From Robiginitomaculum sp. (GTDB lineage Bacteria; Pseudomonadota; Alphaproteobacteria; Caulobacterales; Maricaulaceae), in NCBI GenBank assembly GCA_021776565.1, contig JAJFFQ010000058.1, forward strand, positions 48,942 through 112,941: DNA of 64,000 nucleotides, written 5' to 3'. Shown here piece by piece: positions 34,708-43,101 of this stretch (positions within the stretch are counted from its first letter, which is position 1; the number at the start of each line of letters is the position of its first letter). A program made the position numbers and the translations under genes. The notes beneath the pieces are model-generated. The model was given only the letters and a program-made list of their open reading frames with translations, had not been told where the DNA came from and made no database searches.

Positions 34708-34720
34708 AAAAGGAAAAAAA

Positions 34721-35059
34721 ATGAATGAACTACCGCCCTGCCCTAAATGCCAATCTGTCTATACATATGAAGATGGCGCTTTGCTGGTATGCCCCGAATG
34801 TGCCCATGAATGGAGCGCCGACGCGCAAAGTCAGGCAGATACGGGCAAGGCGATCAAGGATGCCAATGGTAATGCCTTGATGGATGGTGATACAATCACA
34901 GTCATAAAGGATTTGAAGGTCAAGGGTAGTTCAATGGTTGTTAAGGTTGGCACCCGGGTGAAAAATATCCGCCTTGTTGATGGCGATCATGACATAGAGT
35001 GCAAGATTGATGGTATCGGGGCGATGAAGCTCAAATCCGAGTTTGTGAAAAGGGTTTAA
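34721..35059 (+). CDS. yjdM: YjdM (PhnA-type) zinc-ribbon protein
   Basis: This 112-residue protein has an N-terminal zinc ribbon with two CxxC pairs (PCPKCQ at about 6-10 and VCPECAHEW at about 26-31) followed by a compact beta domain ([25 protein letters not shown]). The pattern is that of YjdM, formerly called PhnA; despite that older name it is not a proven phosphonate enzyme, and its function is unclear. ATG 34721 has AAAAGGA right upstream. The leader contains a tandem palindromic repeat. Confidence 0.9.
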   Translation: MNELPPCPKCQSVYTYEDGALLVCPECAHEWSADAQSQADTGKAIKDANGNALMDGDTITVIKDLKVKGSSMVVKVGTRVKNIRLVDGDHDIECKIDGIGAMKLKSEFVKRV

Positions 35060-35060
35060 A

Positions 35061-35870
35061 GTGGGTGTGATGAGAATAAAATTTCATCCCCAAAGGCGCG
35101 CCATCCTTGGCGGGGTGTTATGGCTTGCCGGCTTTGGCCCGGCGCTGGCAAAATCAAAAAAACAGGTTATTGCCCCCGGGCGCGCATCCCGGGTGACAAG
35201 CGGCCAGGGGTTTATACTGGAAGATGAGCGCAGGGTACGCCTTGCCGGTATTCTGGCCCCGCGCATGGCCTATGAAGATATACGTGCAGAACCCCTTGCC
35301 ATGCAGGCGCGTGAGGCTTTGAAACGCCTTGTCAGCAATCGCTCATTACATTTTTCTGATCCCGCGCCAGACAAGTTTTCACGTTTACGGGCGCAAGTTT
35401 TTGCCAATAATGGCAATGCAGGAAACCCGGTATGGGTGCAGGCAGAGATGATCCGCCTCGGCTTTGCCCGAGTGCGTAGCTGGCGTGACGACAACACCCA
35501 CACAAACGCATTATTGGCGCTGGAGGAGAGCGCAAGACAGGCGCGGCGCGGTCTCTGGGCTGAACAGTATTATGCCGTGCGTAACCCGCAAAGTGTTGGC
35601 GTATCCATCGGCTCGTTTCAAATTGTGCAAGGGCGCATCGTTGATGTCGCCGAAGTGCGCGGGCGCGTATACTTGAATTTTGGGGCCGACTGGCGCCAGG
35701 ATTTCACCATTAGCATCGCCCCCAAAGACAAAAAACGTTTTGAGCGGGATGGGATTATCCTTGCCGGGCTATCGGGCGCAAAAGTGCGTGCCCGCGGTCT
35801 GATCCGCCAGCAAAACGGCCCAATTCTTTATCTTGACCATTCCCAGGCACTGGAAATTCTGCCCGAATAA
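35061..35870 (+). CDS. Thermonuclease-like (SNase-fold) secreted protein
   Basis: This 269-residue protein starts with a signal peptide (about 1-30, RRAILGGVLWLAGFGPALA) and continues with a staphylococcal-nuclease-like fold: RASRVTSGQGFILEDERRVRLAGILAPR, then EALKRLVSNRSLHF, FSRLRAQVF, then WVQAEMIRLGFARVRSW and ARQARRGLW. The first strand-and-turn that ought to hold the catalytic Asp/Arg is diverged (no clean DRYGR block), so nuclease activity is doubtful. A C-terminal OB-like piece (about 180-269) follows. The start is GTG 35061, directly after the yjdM stop. Confidence 0.72.
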   Translation: MGVMRIKFHPQRRAILGGVLWLAGFGPALAKSKKQVIAPGRASRVTSGQGFILEDERRVRLAGILAPRMAYEDIRAEPLAMQAREALKRLVSNRSLHFSDPAPDKFSRLRAQVFANNGNAGNPVWVQAEMIRLGFARVRSWRDDNTHTNALLALEESARQARRGLWAEQYYAVRNPQSVGVSIGSFQIVQGRIVDVAEVRGRVYLNFGADWRQDFTISIAPKDKKRFERDGIILAGLSGAKVRARGLIRQQNGPILYLDHSQALEILPE

Positions 35871-35898
35871 AGAAAACCCGACATCGAATGATGCCGGG
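35871..35898 (-). terminator. Intrinsic terminator of carD
   Basis: On the minus strand CCCGGCATC (35898-35890), loop ATTC and GATGTCGGG (35885-35877) form a 9-bp stem with one G-U pair, followed by TTTTCT. It lies 27 bp after the carD stop. The stem also reads on the plus strand just after the SNase-like gene but without a T-run. Confidence 0.7.
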
Positions 35899-35924
35899 CA
35901 ATCCTGTATAAATGGCAATATGCG

Positions 35925-36455
35925 TTATGCGGCGCTGACAGCGGGTGTGGCTTTAGCAATCAGGGTCTTGGACAGTTTGTCAAAAGCAACATCACGCTCG
36001 ATCTTTTCAACAGCGGCCACTTCGCGGGCCATGCGATCAATCGCTGATTCGTAAAGTTGGCGCTCAGAATAAGATTGCTCGGGCTGATCTGCATTGCGAT
36101 GCAGGTCACGTACCACTTCGGCAATAAAAATCAAATCACCGGAATTGATCTTGGCTTCATACTCCTGGGCACGGCGGCTCCACATGGTGCGCTTGATGCG
36201 CGGACGACCTTTAAGGGTTTTCATGGCGCTTTGCACAACATTGGGGTCAGAGAGCGCCCGCATGCCGCCACTTTCGGCGCGCGGCACCGGCACCCGCAAA
36301 ATCATCTTGTCCTGCTCGAACTGCACCACATAAACCTCAAGGTTCATGCCTGCGACCTCTTGCACTTCAACGCCGGAAATTTGGCCTACGCCATGGGCCG
36401 GGTAGACGATGTAATCATTATTTTTGAATTTTTTTGCAGAACTGGTTTTAGCCAT
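35925..36455 (-). CDS. carD: CarD family transcription regulator
   Basis: This 176-residue protein binds RNA polymerase beta through its N-terminal Tudor-like domain (about 8-65, NDYIVYPAHGVGQISGVEVQEVAGMNLEVYVV) and stabilises open promoter complexes with its helical C-terminus (RRAQEYEAKINSGDLIFIAEVVRDL). CarD is nearly universal in alphaproteobacteria and influences rRNA promoters. The ATG at 36455 gives the family N-terminus; TTG 36461 lies two codons upstream. Downstream is a good terminator, so it is the end of a transcript. Confidence 0.93.
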   Translation of the reverse strand: MAKTSSAKKFKNNDYIVYPAHGVGQISGVEVQEVAGMNLEVYVVQFEQDKMILRVPVPRAESGGMRALSDPNVVQSAMKTLKGRPRIKRTMWSRRAQEYEAKINSGDLIFIAEVVRDLHRNADQPEQSYSERQLYESAIDRMAREVAAVEKIERDVAFDKLSKTLIAKATPAVSAA

Positions 36456-36488
36456 AGTCAATTTTTACTCACTGTTGTTTTCATGCTG

Positions 36489-36512
36489 GAAAAAAATACG
36501 AGGAAACCCCGT
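36489..36512 (-). terminator. Intrinsic terminator between fdxA and carD
   Basis: On the minus strand ACGGGG (36512-36507), loop TTT and CCTCGT (36503-36498) form a short stem with one G-U pair, followed by ATTTTTTT (36497-36490). It lies about 200 bp after the fdxA stop, leaving a long untranslated stretch (36513-36712) in which no gene is credible, and 35 bp before carD. Confidence 0.6.
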
Positions 36513-36712
36513 CCACCTTTTGGGTGAAATTATTCACGCTCTTTATCTCTAAATATCTTTCCGCTTTGGCGGCCCGGCATTGCCGAAGCCCGCATACCTG
36601 TACGTTCATAGCCGCATGGATGACGCCTATGTTGTAGCTTATAACACAAAAATGAGTAATTTCAAAGGCTTTGGATGAAATGCTCAATTTTAGGGTACTT
36701 AGGGTTCAGAGA

Positions 36713-37054
36713 CTAATCACCCTCACCGGGTTTTTCAGAAAAATATTTATCAAACTTGCCGGTTTCATTGGCCCGGGCATCGGCATCTGGCGGCGCATCA
36801 ATAATGCGGGTAATGTTGGGCCATATATCTGCAAACTTAGTATTCAGTGCCAGCCATTTACCGTCCGGATCGTCTTCTGTGTCCGGTTTGATCGCTTCAA
36901 CCGGACATTCAGGCTCGCACACGCCGCAATCAATGCACTCGTCGGGATGGATAACCAGAAAATTTTCACCCTCATAAAAACAATCCACCGGGCATACTTC
37001 GACGCAATCGGTATATTTGCAAGCAATGCAGGCATCAGTGACGATATAGGTCAT
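36713..37054 (-). CDS. fdxA: Ferredoxin FdxA ([3Fe-4S][4Fe-4S] type)
   Basis: This 113-residue ferredoxin has the two-cluster pattern near the N-terminus: C9, C17, C21 and C25 with an extra C12, then C40, C43, C46 and C50 in [12 protein letters not shown]. The longer C-terminal tail (about 58-113, ending [12 protein letters not shown]) is that of the alphaproteobacterial FdxA near carD. It carries electrons in the cytosol; the partners are unknown. Confidence 0.93.
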   Translation of the reverse strand: MTYIVTDACIACKYTDCVEVCPVDCFYEGENFLVIHPDECIDCGVCEPECPVEAIKPDTEDDPDGKWLALNTKFADIWPNITRIIDAPPDADARANETGKFDKYFSEKPGEGD

Positions 37055-37120
37055 TAGGGTCAGGCCTAGTAATAATCCAAGACGAAAACGCGCCTGTATG
37101 TGGGGGGTATGACCTGATTG

Positions 37121-37579
37121 TCAACTGCTGTTTCTGCGCTCCTGTGCCGCCTTTTTGGCGGCGATACGTTCATGGTCGGTAACCGCCAGTAAAGCGCCAA
37201 CCCGACGGATGAAACTGTCTTCAAACGGGCTTTCTTCTCCATCTGCATAGGTGACATCCCATAAATGGCCAACCAGTGCCACACGCTCCTCTTTAAGCAT
37301 GTGTGCCTTGATAACCCGGGTGAAGGCATAATGGTCTACTGCCATTTCCGCGCGTGCTTCAGCGGCTTCCAAAAGTGCGGCGGCGGCTTCGTCCTCCAGG
37401 GAAAAACTTTCGCGAATAATGTTCAGGATCATCTCCTGTTCTATGTCGGCATAAATACCATCTGAAAGAGCGGCCTCAACAAGCAGCGCAACAGCACACT
37501 CGCGGGCAATATCGCTGTCACTTGGTTGTCGTTCATCATCTGCTACGCTACCAAACAGCTTTTTAATTGCTTCAAACAT
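37121..37579 (-). CDS. TerB-like helical protein
   Basis: This 152-residue protein is all-helical. A TerB-type pattern is visible: AVALLVEAALSDGIYADIEQEMILNII (about 30-55) and LVGHLWDVTYADGEESPFEDSFIRRV (about 103-126), each with an acidic, metal-binding-like SDG/ADGE turn. The family name comes from tellurite resistance, but most members have unknown roles. It lies between the helicase and fdxA. In many relatives that place is filled by an S4-domain RNA-binding protein, which is not found here. Confidence 0.78.
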   Translation of the reverse strand: MFEAIKKLFGSVADDERQPSDSDIARECAVALLVEAALSDGIYADIEQEMILNIIRESFSLEDEAAAALLEAAEARAEMAVDHYAFTRVIKAHMLKEERVALVGHLWDVTYADGEESPFEDSFIRRVGALLAVTDHERIAAKKAAQERRNSS

Positions 37580-37658
37580 CTATGTCCTCCTGTATCAGGA
37601 TCATCTTCTGTTTTTACCCAAAGGTCAAAGCACATGGACTTTGTGACATGCGTCAGCT

Positions 37659-40178
37659 TTATTTTAGTGCCTTCAAAATCGCAAACGGTGACGAGGCATC
37701 GGGGGCAGCTTGCTCTGGTCTGGTATTGCCTGTTTGCTTGTTGTGCTTGCTGCGGGCCGGTATCCAGGTTTCGCCCTGGCCTGCTTCATTAGCTTTGGTT
37801 TTTCGCTTGTATTTCAAGGCCACAAGAATAGCACCAAGATCATCATGACTGCAGCCCAAAACCGATAACATGGCCTCGTTTGGGGCAAAAACGCCACCTT
37901 TATGTAGTTTTTGCGCTTCGCGGATCAGATCAGCAAGACGCTCCAGAATATCAAGGCGCACAAGGCGCCGGGAGAATAATCCATAGCCCGCTGCGCGTGC
38001 GGCCACCTGCGATACCGGCTCGGATGTAACATAGGCTGTCAGCCCCGGCCTTGGTAAAAAAGCTTTTTCGGCATTGTCCTGACTTATCGCATATAACAAT
38101 GCCAGAAGGCGCGCCGGTGCGGGACGGATAAGGGCTGGCATGAACACATGAAAAGCACCAAACCGCACACCGCATTGACGTAAATAATGCCGGTCTTGCT
38201 GATCCAGATTACGCAATTCATCGGCAATTTGCGCACGGGGTAGTGCGCCCAGTGCCTGAACCAGACCATAGCCCAATCCCCGGCCAAGCCCTTTGAGCGC
38301 ACCGGCATCTACCTTGGTCTGTAAATTCACAAGCGGCTTTAGCTCGTGTTCAGTCATAGTTTTCAACCATATCTGCAAGCGGCTTTCAGCCTGTTCAATC
38401 TTGGCCTCATGGCCTAATTGCCCCCCGATCAGCCCAATTTTGGGGTGCAAGACATCATGACCAGCCTCAAGCTGGGCAATGGCAGCACCTTGCCACATAA
38501 TTTTGCCATTATCGGTCAACGCAAGGTCATCATCATTGGCCGCCTCAATAAGCGTCAGACGGCGATTGATTTCAGGGGCCAGAGCTGCACTGGCCACCAT
38601 ACGCAGGGTTTTACCGGCCAGATCACGGGCGTTACTGCCGGGTCGAAAAGACAGACCATCCAGTTGACCAATACTATGATCCAGAACTTTAACGTCACCG
38701 CTTGGTGACACATGTACGTCGGCTTCCTCTCCTGCGCTCAACGCGCGGGTAAGCACGGAAGTACGCTGATCGACAAAACGCTGCAACAGACGATCATGCA
38801 GAGCATCGGAAAGACGTTCTTCCAGTGCCATGGCGCGTTCCTGCCAATGCACAGCATCGCTGATCCAGTCTGCACGATGGGTGCAATACGCCCAGGTGCG
38901 CACATGGGCAAGACGGGCGGAAATTGCATCCACATCGCCGTTAAGACGATCGAGGTTTTTTAATTTACCCGCCAGCCAGTCTTCACCCATACGCTGGCGA
39001 GGGCCGCCAAGCTGGGCAAAAATATCGCCCAGCAAGCGCGTATGGGCATCAAGGCCACTTTTGCGAAAATCCGGCACCTGACAGACCTGCCATAATCGCC
39101 GCACCCCGTCCTTTCCATCCAGATAGGGTGCATAAGCATTTTCACCGGCCAGATCGGCAAACACCTGTTCATCAATTGCGCGGGTTGTTCGGATCAGGCC
39201 TTTGCGCGTAGGTATCTGCTTCAAGGTTGCCAATAACGCATCAGTGCTGGAAAAGTCCAGTTTGCGATTACGCCAATAAAGCATACGCACCGGCTCATAA
39301 TAATGATCTTCCAGTCGGCGCACCATGGCCTCATCAAAGGGGGCAGCACTGTTCGTGGTGCCAAACGTACCATCGGTTTGGTAGCGCCCGGCACGTCCGG
39401 CAATCTGCCCCAACTCGTCCGCACGCAAGGCCCGGCGCTGTCGCCCGTCAAATTTGGCTGTTGAGGCAAAGGCCACATGGTTCACATCCATGTTCAGCCC
39501 CATACCAATGGCATCGGTGGCCACCAGATAATCCACTTCGCCGGACTGAAACAGCGCGGCCTGGGCATTGCGGGTACGCGGGCTAAGGGATCCCATCACC
39601 ACCGCTGCGCCGCCATGACGACGACGAAGCAGTTCGGCAAGGGCGTAAACGTCCTCGGCAGAAAAGGCGATGATGGCACTGCGCTTTGGTAAACGTGATA
39701 CTTTGCTGGCACCAGTATGGGTGAGTTTGGAAAATCGCTCTCTTGGCTCTATCTGGTCAGCATTGGTCAGGCCACCCAAAACGTTACGCATGGTGGCGGC
39801 GCCCAGCACCAGTGTTTCCCCGCTGCCCCGGCTGTGTAACAAATGGTTGGTGAACACATGACCACGCTCAGGATCAGCACAAAGTTGCACTTCGTCGATG
39901 GCTAAAAAACAAAATGGCTTACCACGCAAATGGGTGGGCATAGCCTCGGCTGTGCAGGCAAACCAGCGGGCGGTTTTGGGAATAATGCGTTCCTCGCCGG
40001 TAACCAGGGCCGCCGACGCCACGCCTTTCTCGCGCACAATACGGTCATAAACCTCACGCGCCAGCAGACGTAATGGCAAACCGATAACGCCATTGGCATG
40101 GGCCAGCATACGGGTGACAGCCAAATAGGTCTTGCCGGTATTGGTGGGGCCAAGGGCGGCCTTGAGTTCAACTTCCAT
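37659..40178 (-). CDS. Suv3-like DEAD-type RNA helicase
   Basis: This 839-residue superfamily-2 helicase has Walker A GPTNTGKT (residues 10-17), Walker B of the DEVQ kind (CFLAIDEVQLCADP), a motif III-like GAATMRN, and the helicase C-domain with VATDAIGMGLNMD and QIAGRAGRY. The close match to mitochondrial Suv3 places it in the alphaproteobacterial branch from which Suv3 is thought to derive. The long C-terminal part (about 350-839) is alpha-helical and unique to this branch, with an unstructured basic tail. The ATG at 40178 is the first Met. Substrates are not known. Confidence 0.9.
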   Translation of the reverse strand: MEVELKAALGPTNTGKTYLAVTRMLAHANGVIGLPLRLLAREVYDRIVREKGVASAALVTGEERIIPKTARWFACTAEAMPTHLRGKPFCFLAIDEVQLCADPERGHVFTNHLLHSRGSGETLVLGAATMRNVLGGLTNADQIEPRERFSKLTHTGASKVSRLPKRSAIIAFSAEDVYALAELLRRRHGGAAVVMGSLSPRTRNAQAALFQSGEVDYLVATDAIGMGLNMDVNHVAFASTAKFDGRQRRALRADELGQIAGRAGRYQTDGTFGTTNSAAPFDEAMVRRLEDHYYEPVRMLYWRNRKLDFSSTDALLATLKQIPTRKGLIRTTRAIDEQVFADLAGENAYAPYLDGKDGVRRLWQVCQVPDFRKSGLDAHTRLLGDIFAQLGGPRQRMGEDWLAGKLKNLDRLNGDVDAISARLAHVRTWAYCTHRADWISDAVHWQERAMALEERLSDALHDRLLQRFVDQRTSVLTRALSAGEEADVHVSPSGDVKVLDHSIGQLDGLSFRPGSNARDLAGKTLRMVASAALAPEINRRLTLIEAANDDDLALTDNGKIMWQGAAIAQLEAGHDVLHPKIGLIGGQLGHEAKIEQAESRLQIWLKTMTEHELKPLVNLQTKVDAGALKGLGRGLGYGLVQALGALPRAQIADELRNLDQQDRHYLRQCGVRFGAFHVFMPALIRPAPARLLALLYAISQDNAEKAFLPRPGLTAYVTSEPVSQVAARAAGYGLFSRRLVRLDILERLADLIREAQKLHKGGVFAPNEAMLSVLGCSHDDLGAILVALKYKRKTKANEAGQGETWIPARSKHNKQTGNTRPEQAAPDASSPFAILKALK

Positions 40179-40256
40179 TGGCGCACATTACCCTTTCTCA
40201 TTTTCACCTCAAGCGCAAAAGCCTGTGCAAAGCCTGTACTGTTATGGTGTTATCGC

Positions 40257-40285
40257 TTGACGACACCCACAGCCTTTTGTATCTG
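40257..40285 (+). promoter_or_regulatory. Candidate rpmB promoter
   Basis: TTGACG (40257-40262), 17 bp, TATCTG (40280-40285), about 55 bp ahead of the rpmB start, in the gap divergent from the helicase gene. A direct repeat of AAGCCTGT lies just upstream (about 40219-40238). Confidence 0.4.
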
Positions 40286-40340
40286 ACCCGCCTTGCGCAG
40301 AGTCTTGTGTCTGCGTCACAATATAATAAGGATCAAGCCC

Positions 40341-40643
40341 ATGGCACGTCGTTGCGAACTCACTGGCGTCGGTGTAATGTCCGGCAATAATGTCAGCCAT
40401 GCCAATAATCGCACACGTCGGCGGTTTTTGCCCAATTTATGCAATGTGACCCTTGGTTCTGAAGCTCTGGGTCAGAGCTTCAAGTTTCGCATTACCGCAG
40501 CGGCCTTGCGTTCTGTAGATCATAATGGTGGCCTGGACGGATTTTTGGTCAAAGCCAAAGATGACAAGCTTTCCCCGGCAGCCATCAAGATCAAAAAAGA
40601 GTTGAAAAAAAAGCTGGCTGAAACAGCTGAAGCCAGTGCCTAA
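40341..40643 (+). CDS. rpmB: Ribosomal protein L28
   Basis: This 100-residue protein of the large ribosomal subunit starts [23 protein letters not shown], the alphaproteobacterial L28 signature, with [13 protein letters not shown] and [21 protein letters not shown] following. The ATG at 40341 has AAGGA upstream and matches the family N-terminus; the in-frame upstream start at 40293 overlaps the promoter region. A terminator follows. Confidence 0.97.
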   Translation: MARRCELTGVGVMSGNNVSHANNRTRRRFLPNLCNVTLGSEALGQSFKFRITAAALRSVDHNGGLDGFLVKAKDDKLSPAAIKIKKELKKKLAETAEASA

Positions 40644-40666
40644 AGCGCGACGATATAAAATTTACA

Positions 40667-40693
40667 AGGCGGTTCAGACGAGCCGCCTTTTTT
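40667..40693 (+). terminator. Intrinsic terminator of rpmB
   Basis: AGGCGGTTC (40667-40675), loop AGAC, GAGCCGCCT (40680-40688), with one G-T pair, then a run of T to 40693. It lies 24 bp after the rpmB stop. This is one of the strongest terminators in the window. Confidence 0.85.
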
Positions 40694-40738
40694 ATTGTGT
40701 GCAAACGGGCTAGAATAAGGAAAATCACGGAGTGCTCC

Positions 40739-42397
40739 ATGCCTAGATTTATTCTACTGTGCCTTGTCATCCTGACTATCGGTGCTTGCGGCGCCAAAGA
40801 ACCTGCCGATACGCTGTATAGCGGCGGTGTTATTCACACAGGTCTGGATAATGAACCCACCATAGAGGCCGTATTGGTCAAGGATGGGCGTATACTCTAT
40901 GCGGGCAGTCAAGAGGGAGCAAAGCGTTATCAACCTGCCAATGCAATTGACCTTGATGACGCCCATATGTTCCCCGGCTTTACCGATGCCCATGCGCATC
41001 TATATGGCGTTGGTCGGCGCGAAACCACGCTCAATCTTGAAGGCACGCCATCACTGGAAGCCCTGATCCAGCGTGTTGAACAAGAAGCAGCACGCATAGA
41101 AGAAGGTGCTATTATCGGGCGTGGCTGGATTGAAACTGGCTGGATTGAGGGGCGCTTTCCCAACCGTTTTGATCTGGATCGAGCGGCCCCCGGGCGCATT
41201 GTTCTTCTTAGGCGCGCCGATGGCCACGCCCTGGTGGCGTCCAGTGAAGCCCTAACTGCGGCAGGTGTGGGGCCAGACACCCAGGAAATTGAAGGTGGCC
41301 GTATTGAGCGCGATGAAGAAGGCATGCCCACAGGTATGTTAATCGACAATGCCATGGCGCTGGTGGCTGGGCTGGCTGCCGATCTACAAGGCGAGGCCAG
41401 ACAAGACGCACTGCAAACCGGCGCACAAGTGATGACCGCCTATGGCTGGACAGGTATCCACAATATGTCAGTGGGTAATGATGATGTGCAATTACTGGAA
41501 AACATGGCCGATCAGGGCGCTCTGCCGCTTCGGGTTTATAATGCCATTGATGAAGATGTTATGCGATTACTGGCCAATGGGCCAAGACGTGCCGGCAATG
41601 ACCGGGTGATAACCCGGGCTGTGAAAGTTTATGCAGACGGGGCATTGGGTTCGCGGGGTGCGGCGCTATTGGCACCTTATAATGATGCGCCGGATACTTC
41701 GGGTTTGATGGTGCGGGGGACAGACGAAAGCCGCACCCTGTTTGCCCGGGCGCTTCGGGACGGTGTGCAATTAAGTGTTCATGCCATTGGTGATGCGGCC
41801 AATCGCGCTGTGCTTGACTGGATGGCAGGTGCCTTTGCCGATGTTCCCCTTGATGAGCGCCGGGTTGCCGATCCGCGCTGGCGTATTGAACACGCACAAA
41901 TGATAAACCCGGATGATCTGGCGCGTTTTGCCGCTCTTGGTATCATTCCGTCCATGCAGCCTTCTCATGCTATTGGTGATTTGCACTTTGCCAGTGCCCG
42001 GGTTGGCAAAAAACGTCTGCAAGGTGCCTATGCCTGGAATACACTGGTAAAATCTGGCGCGATTATCCCCGGTGGCTCTGATGCACCGGTAGAGCGCGGC
42101 GATCCACGGATTGAATTCTACGCCGCCGTTTCGCGCCATGACCTCAAAGGTTATCAGGGCAAGAACTGGCACAAGGAGGAGGCCGTAGATCGGGTAACGG
42201 CACTAAAAATGTTTACCATCTGGCCGGCCTATGCCTCATTTCGCGAGGATGAACTGGGTACTATTGAGGTTGGTAAACGCGCCGATTTTACCATCTTTGC
42301 CGATGACATCATGACCATCCCGGAAATGGATATTCTGTCCACCAAAATTGTGATGACCGTGGTCGACGGGAAAACGGTGTTTAAGGCAGAGGAATAA
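40739..42397 (+). CDS. Lipoprotein amidohydrolase (YtcJ-like)
   Basis: This 552-residue protein starts with a signal peptide and lipobox (ILTIGAC, lipidated C17). It then shows the amidohydrolase-3 fold: metal ligands in GFTDAHAHLYGVG (about 80-92), VKVYADGALGSRGA (the metal-bridging Lys region), HAIGDAANRAVLDWM, HAQMINPDDL and GSDAPVE. YtcJ-like members hydrolyse small amides or imides, but substrates are mostly unknown. ATG 40739 has GGAG upstream and yields the signal; the frame is open to 40697, but that stretch overlaps the rpmB terminator. Confidence 0.85.
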   Translation: MPRFILLCLVILTIGACGAKEPADTLYSGGVIHTGLDNEPTIEAVLVKDGRILYAGSQEGAKRYQPANAIDLDDAHMFPGFTDAHAHLYGVGRRETTLNLEGTPSLEALIQRVEQEAARIEEGAIIGRGWIETGWIEGRFPNRFDLDRAAPGRIVLLRRADGHALVASSEALTAAGVGPDTQEIEGGRIERDEEGMPTGMLIDNAMALVAGLAADLQGEARQDALQTGAQVMTAYGWTGIHNMSVGNDDVQLLENMADQGALPLRVYNAIDEDVMRLLANGPRRAGNDRVITRAVKVYADGALGSRGAALLAPYNDAPDTSGLMVRGTDESRTLFARALRDGVQLSVHAIGDAANRAVLDWMAGAFADVPLDERRVADPRWRIEHAQMINPDDLARFAALGIIPSMQPSHAIGDLHFASARVGKKRLQGAYAWNTLVKSGAIIPGGSDAPVERGDPRIEFYAAVSRHDLKGYQGKNWHKEEAVDRVTALKMFTIWPAYASFREDELGTIEVGKRADFTIFADDIMTIPEMDILSTKIVMTVVDGKTVFKAEE

Positions 42398-42403
42398 AGT
42401 TTC

Positions 42404-43099
42404 TCAAAACGGCGCATCAACCGCCTTGCAAAGAAATTTCATCAAGGGCGCTGCGTCCTGAAAAACGCCTTCAAGGTCGTCAGCAAACCCTGGTTTTTGC
42501 GTATCTGCCGGTAGGCAATCCTGCATGGCAAAAAAGCTTTTGCGCATAATGTCCTTGATATGAGGGTCGTTCTCATCAAATCCACGCGGAGGCCGGGTAA
42601 TGCCGTCACCACGAAGCGCATCAAAGCGGCCTGTAAACACATCATTGCCAATGATGTTTTGCCATTCTTTTGGGTTTTCGCGGATTGCAGTTCTGATATT
42701 CAATAATTGCGGGGATGGCGGGTGCCAGATGCCACCACCACAAACAATCTCGTCCGGGGCCAGATGAACATAAAACCCCGGCGCATGGGCAGATTTACCA
42801 AGCATGTGACGAAACTGAATGGCGCCATGGGTTTTGTAAGGCGTTTTATCCTTTGAAAACCGCATATCCTTGTAAATGCGAAACACCGATCCACCGTTCA
42901 GGCGTGGATCAGCATTAAAATGCTTTGATATGCGGCGCAGGCGCGGGGCCACGGCCTCAACCAGCAGCGCCAATGGTTCCTGAACCGAAGTACGAAACCG
43001 TGCCTTGTTATCACCAAACCATTCCCGATTATTATTGGTTTTCAACTCATTGAAAAAATCAAAATAATCGGCTGGCAGACCAGAGAAAGTATCAGGCAT
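42404..43099 (-). CDS. DUF2461 family protein
   Basis: This 231-residue protein shows the DUF2461 blocks: LPADYFDFFNELKTNNNREWFGDNKARF at the start, then SVFRIYKDMRFSKDKTPYKTHGAIQF and GFYVHLAPDEIVCGGGIWHP in the middle and LPRGFDENDPH-like blocks later. The function of the family is unknown. It is 2 bp from the amidohydrolase gene upstream on the same strand, so co-transcription is likely. Confidence 0.87.
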   Translation of the reverse strand: MPDTFSGLPADYFDFFNELKTNNNREWFGDNKARFRTSVQEPLALLVEAVAPRLRRISKHFNADPRLNGGSVFRIYKDMRFSKDKTPYKTHGAIQFRHMLGKSAHAPGFYVHLAPDEIVCGGGIWHPPSPQLLNIRTAIRENPKEWQNIIGNDVFTGRFDALRGDGITRPPRGFDENDPHIKDIMRKSFFAMQDCLPADTQKPGFADDLEGVFQDAAPLMKFLCKAVDAPF

Positions 43100-43101
43100 T
43101 T

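Noticed and set aside
36481..36687. 68-codon minus-strand frame between fdxA and carD
   Set aside because: No ribosome site, unusual composition and it contains the terminator at 36489-36512.
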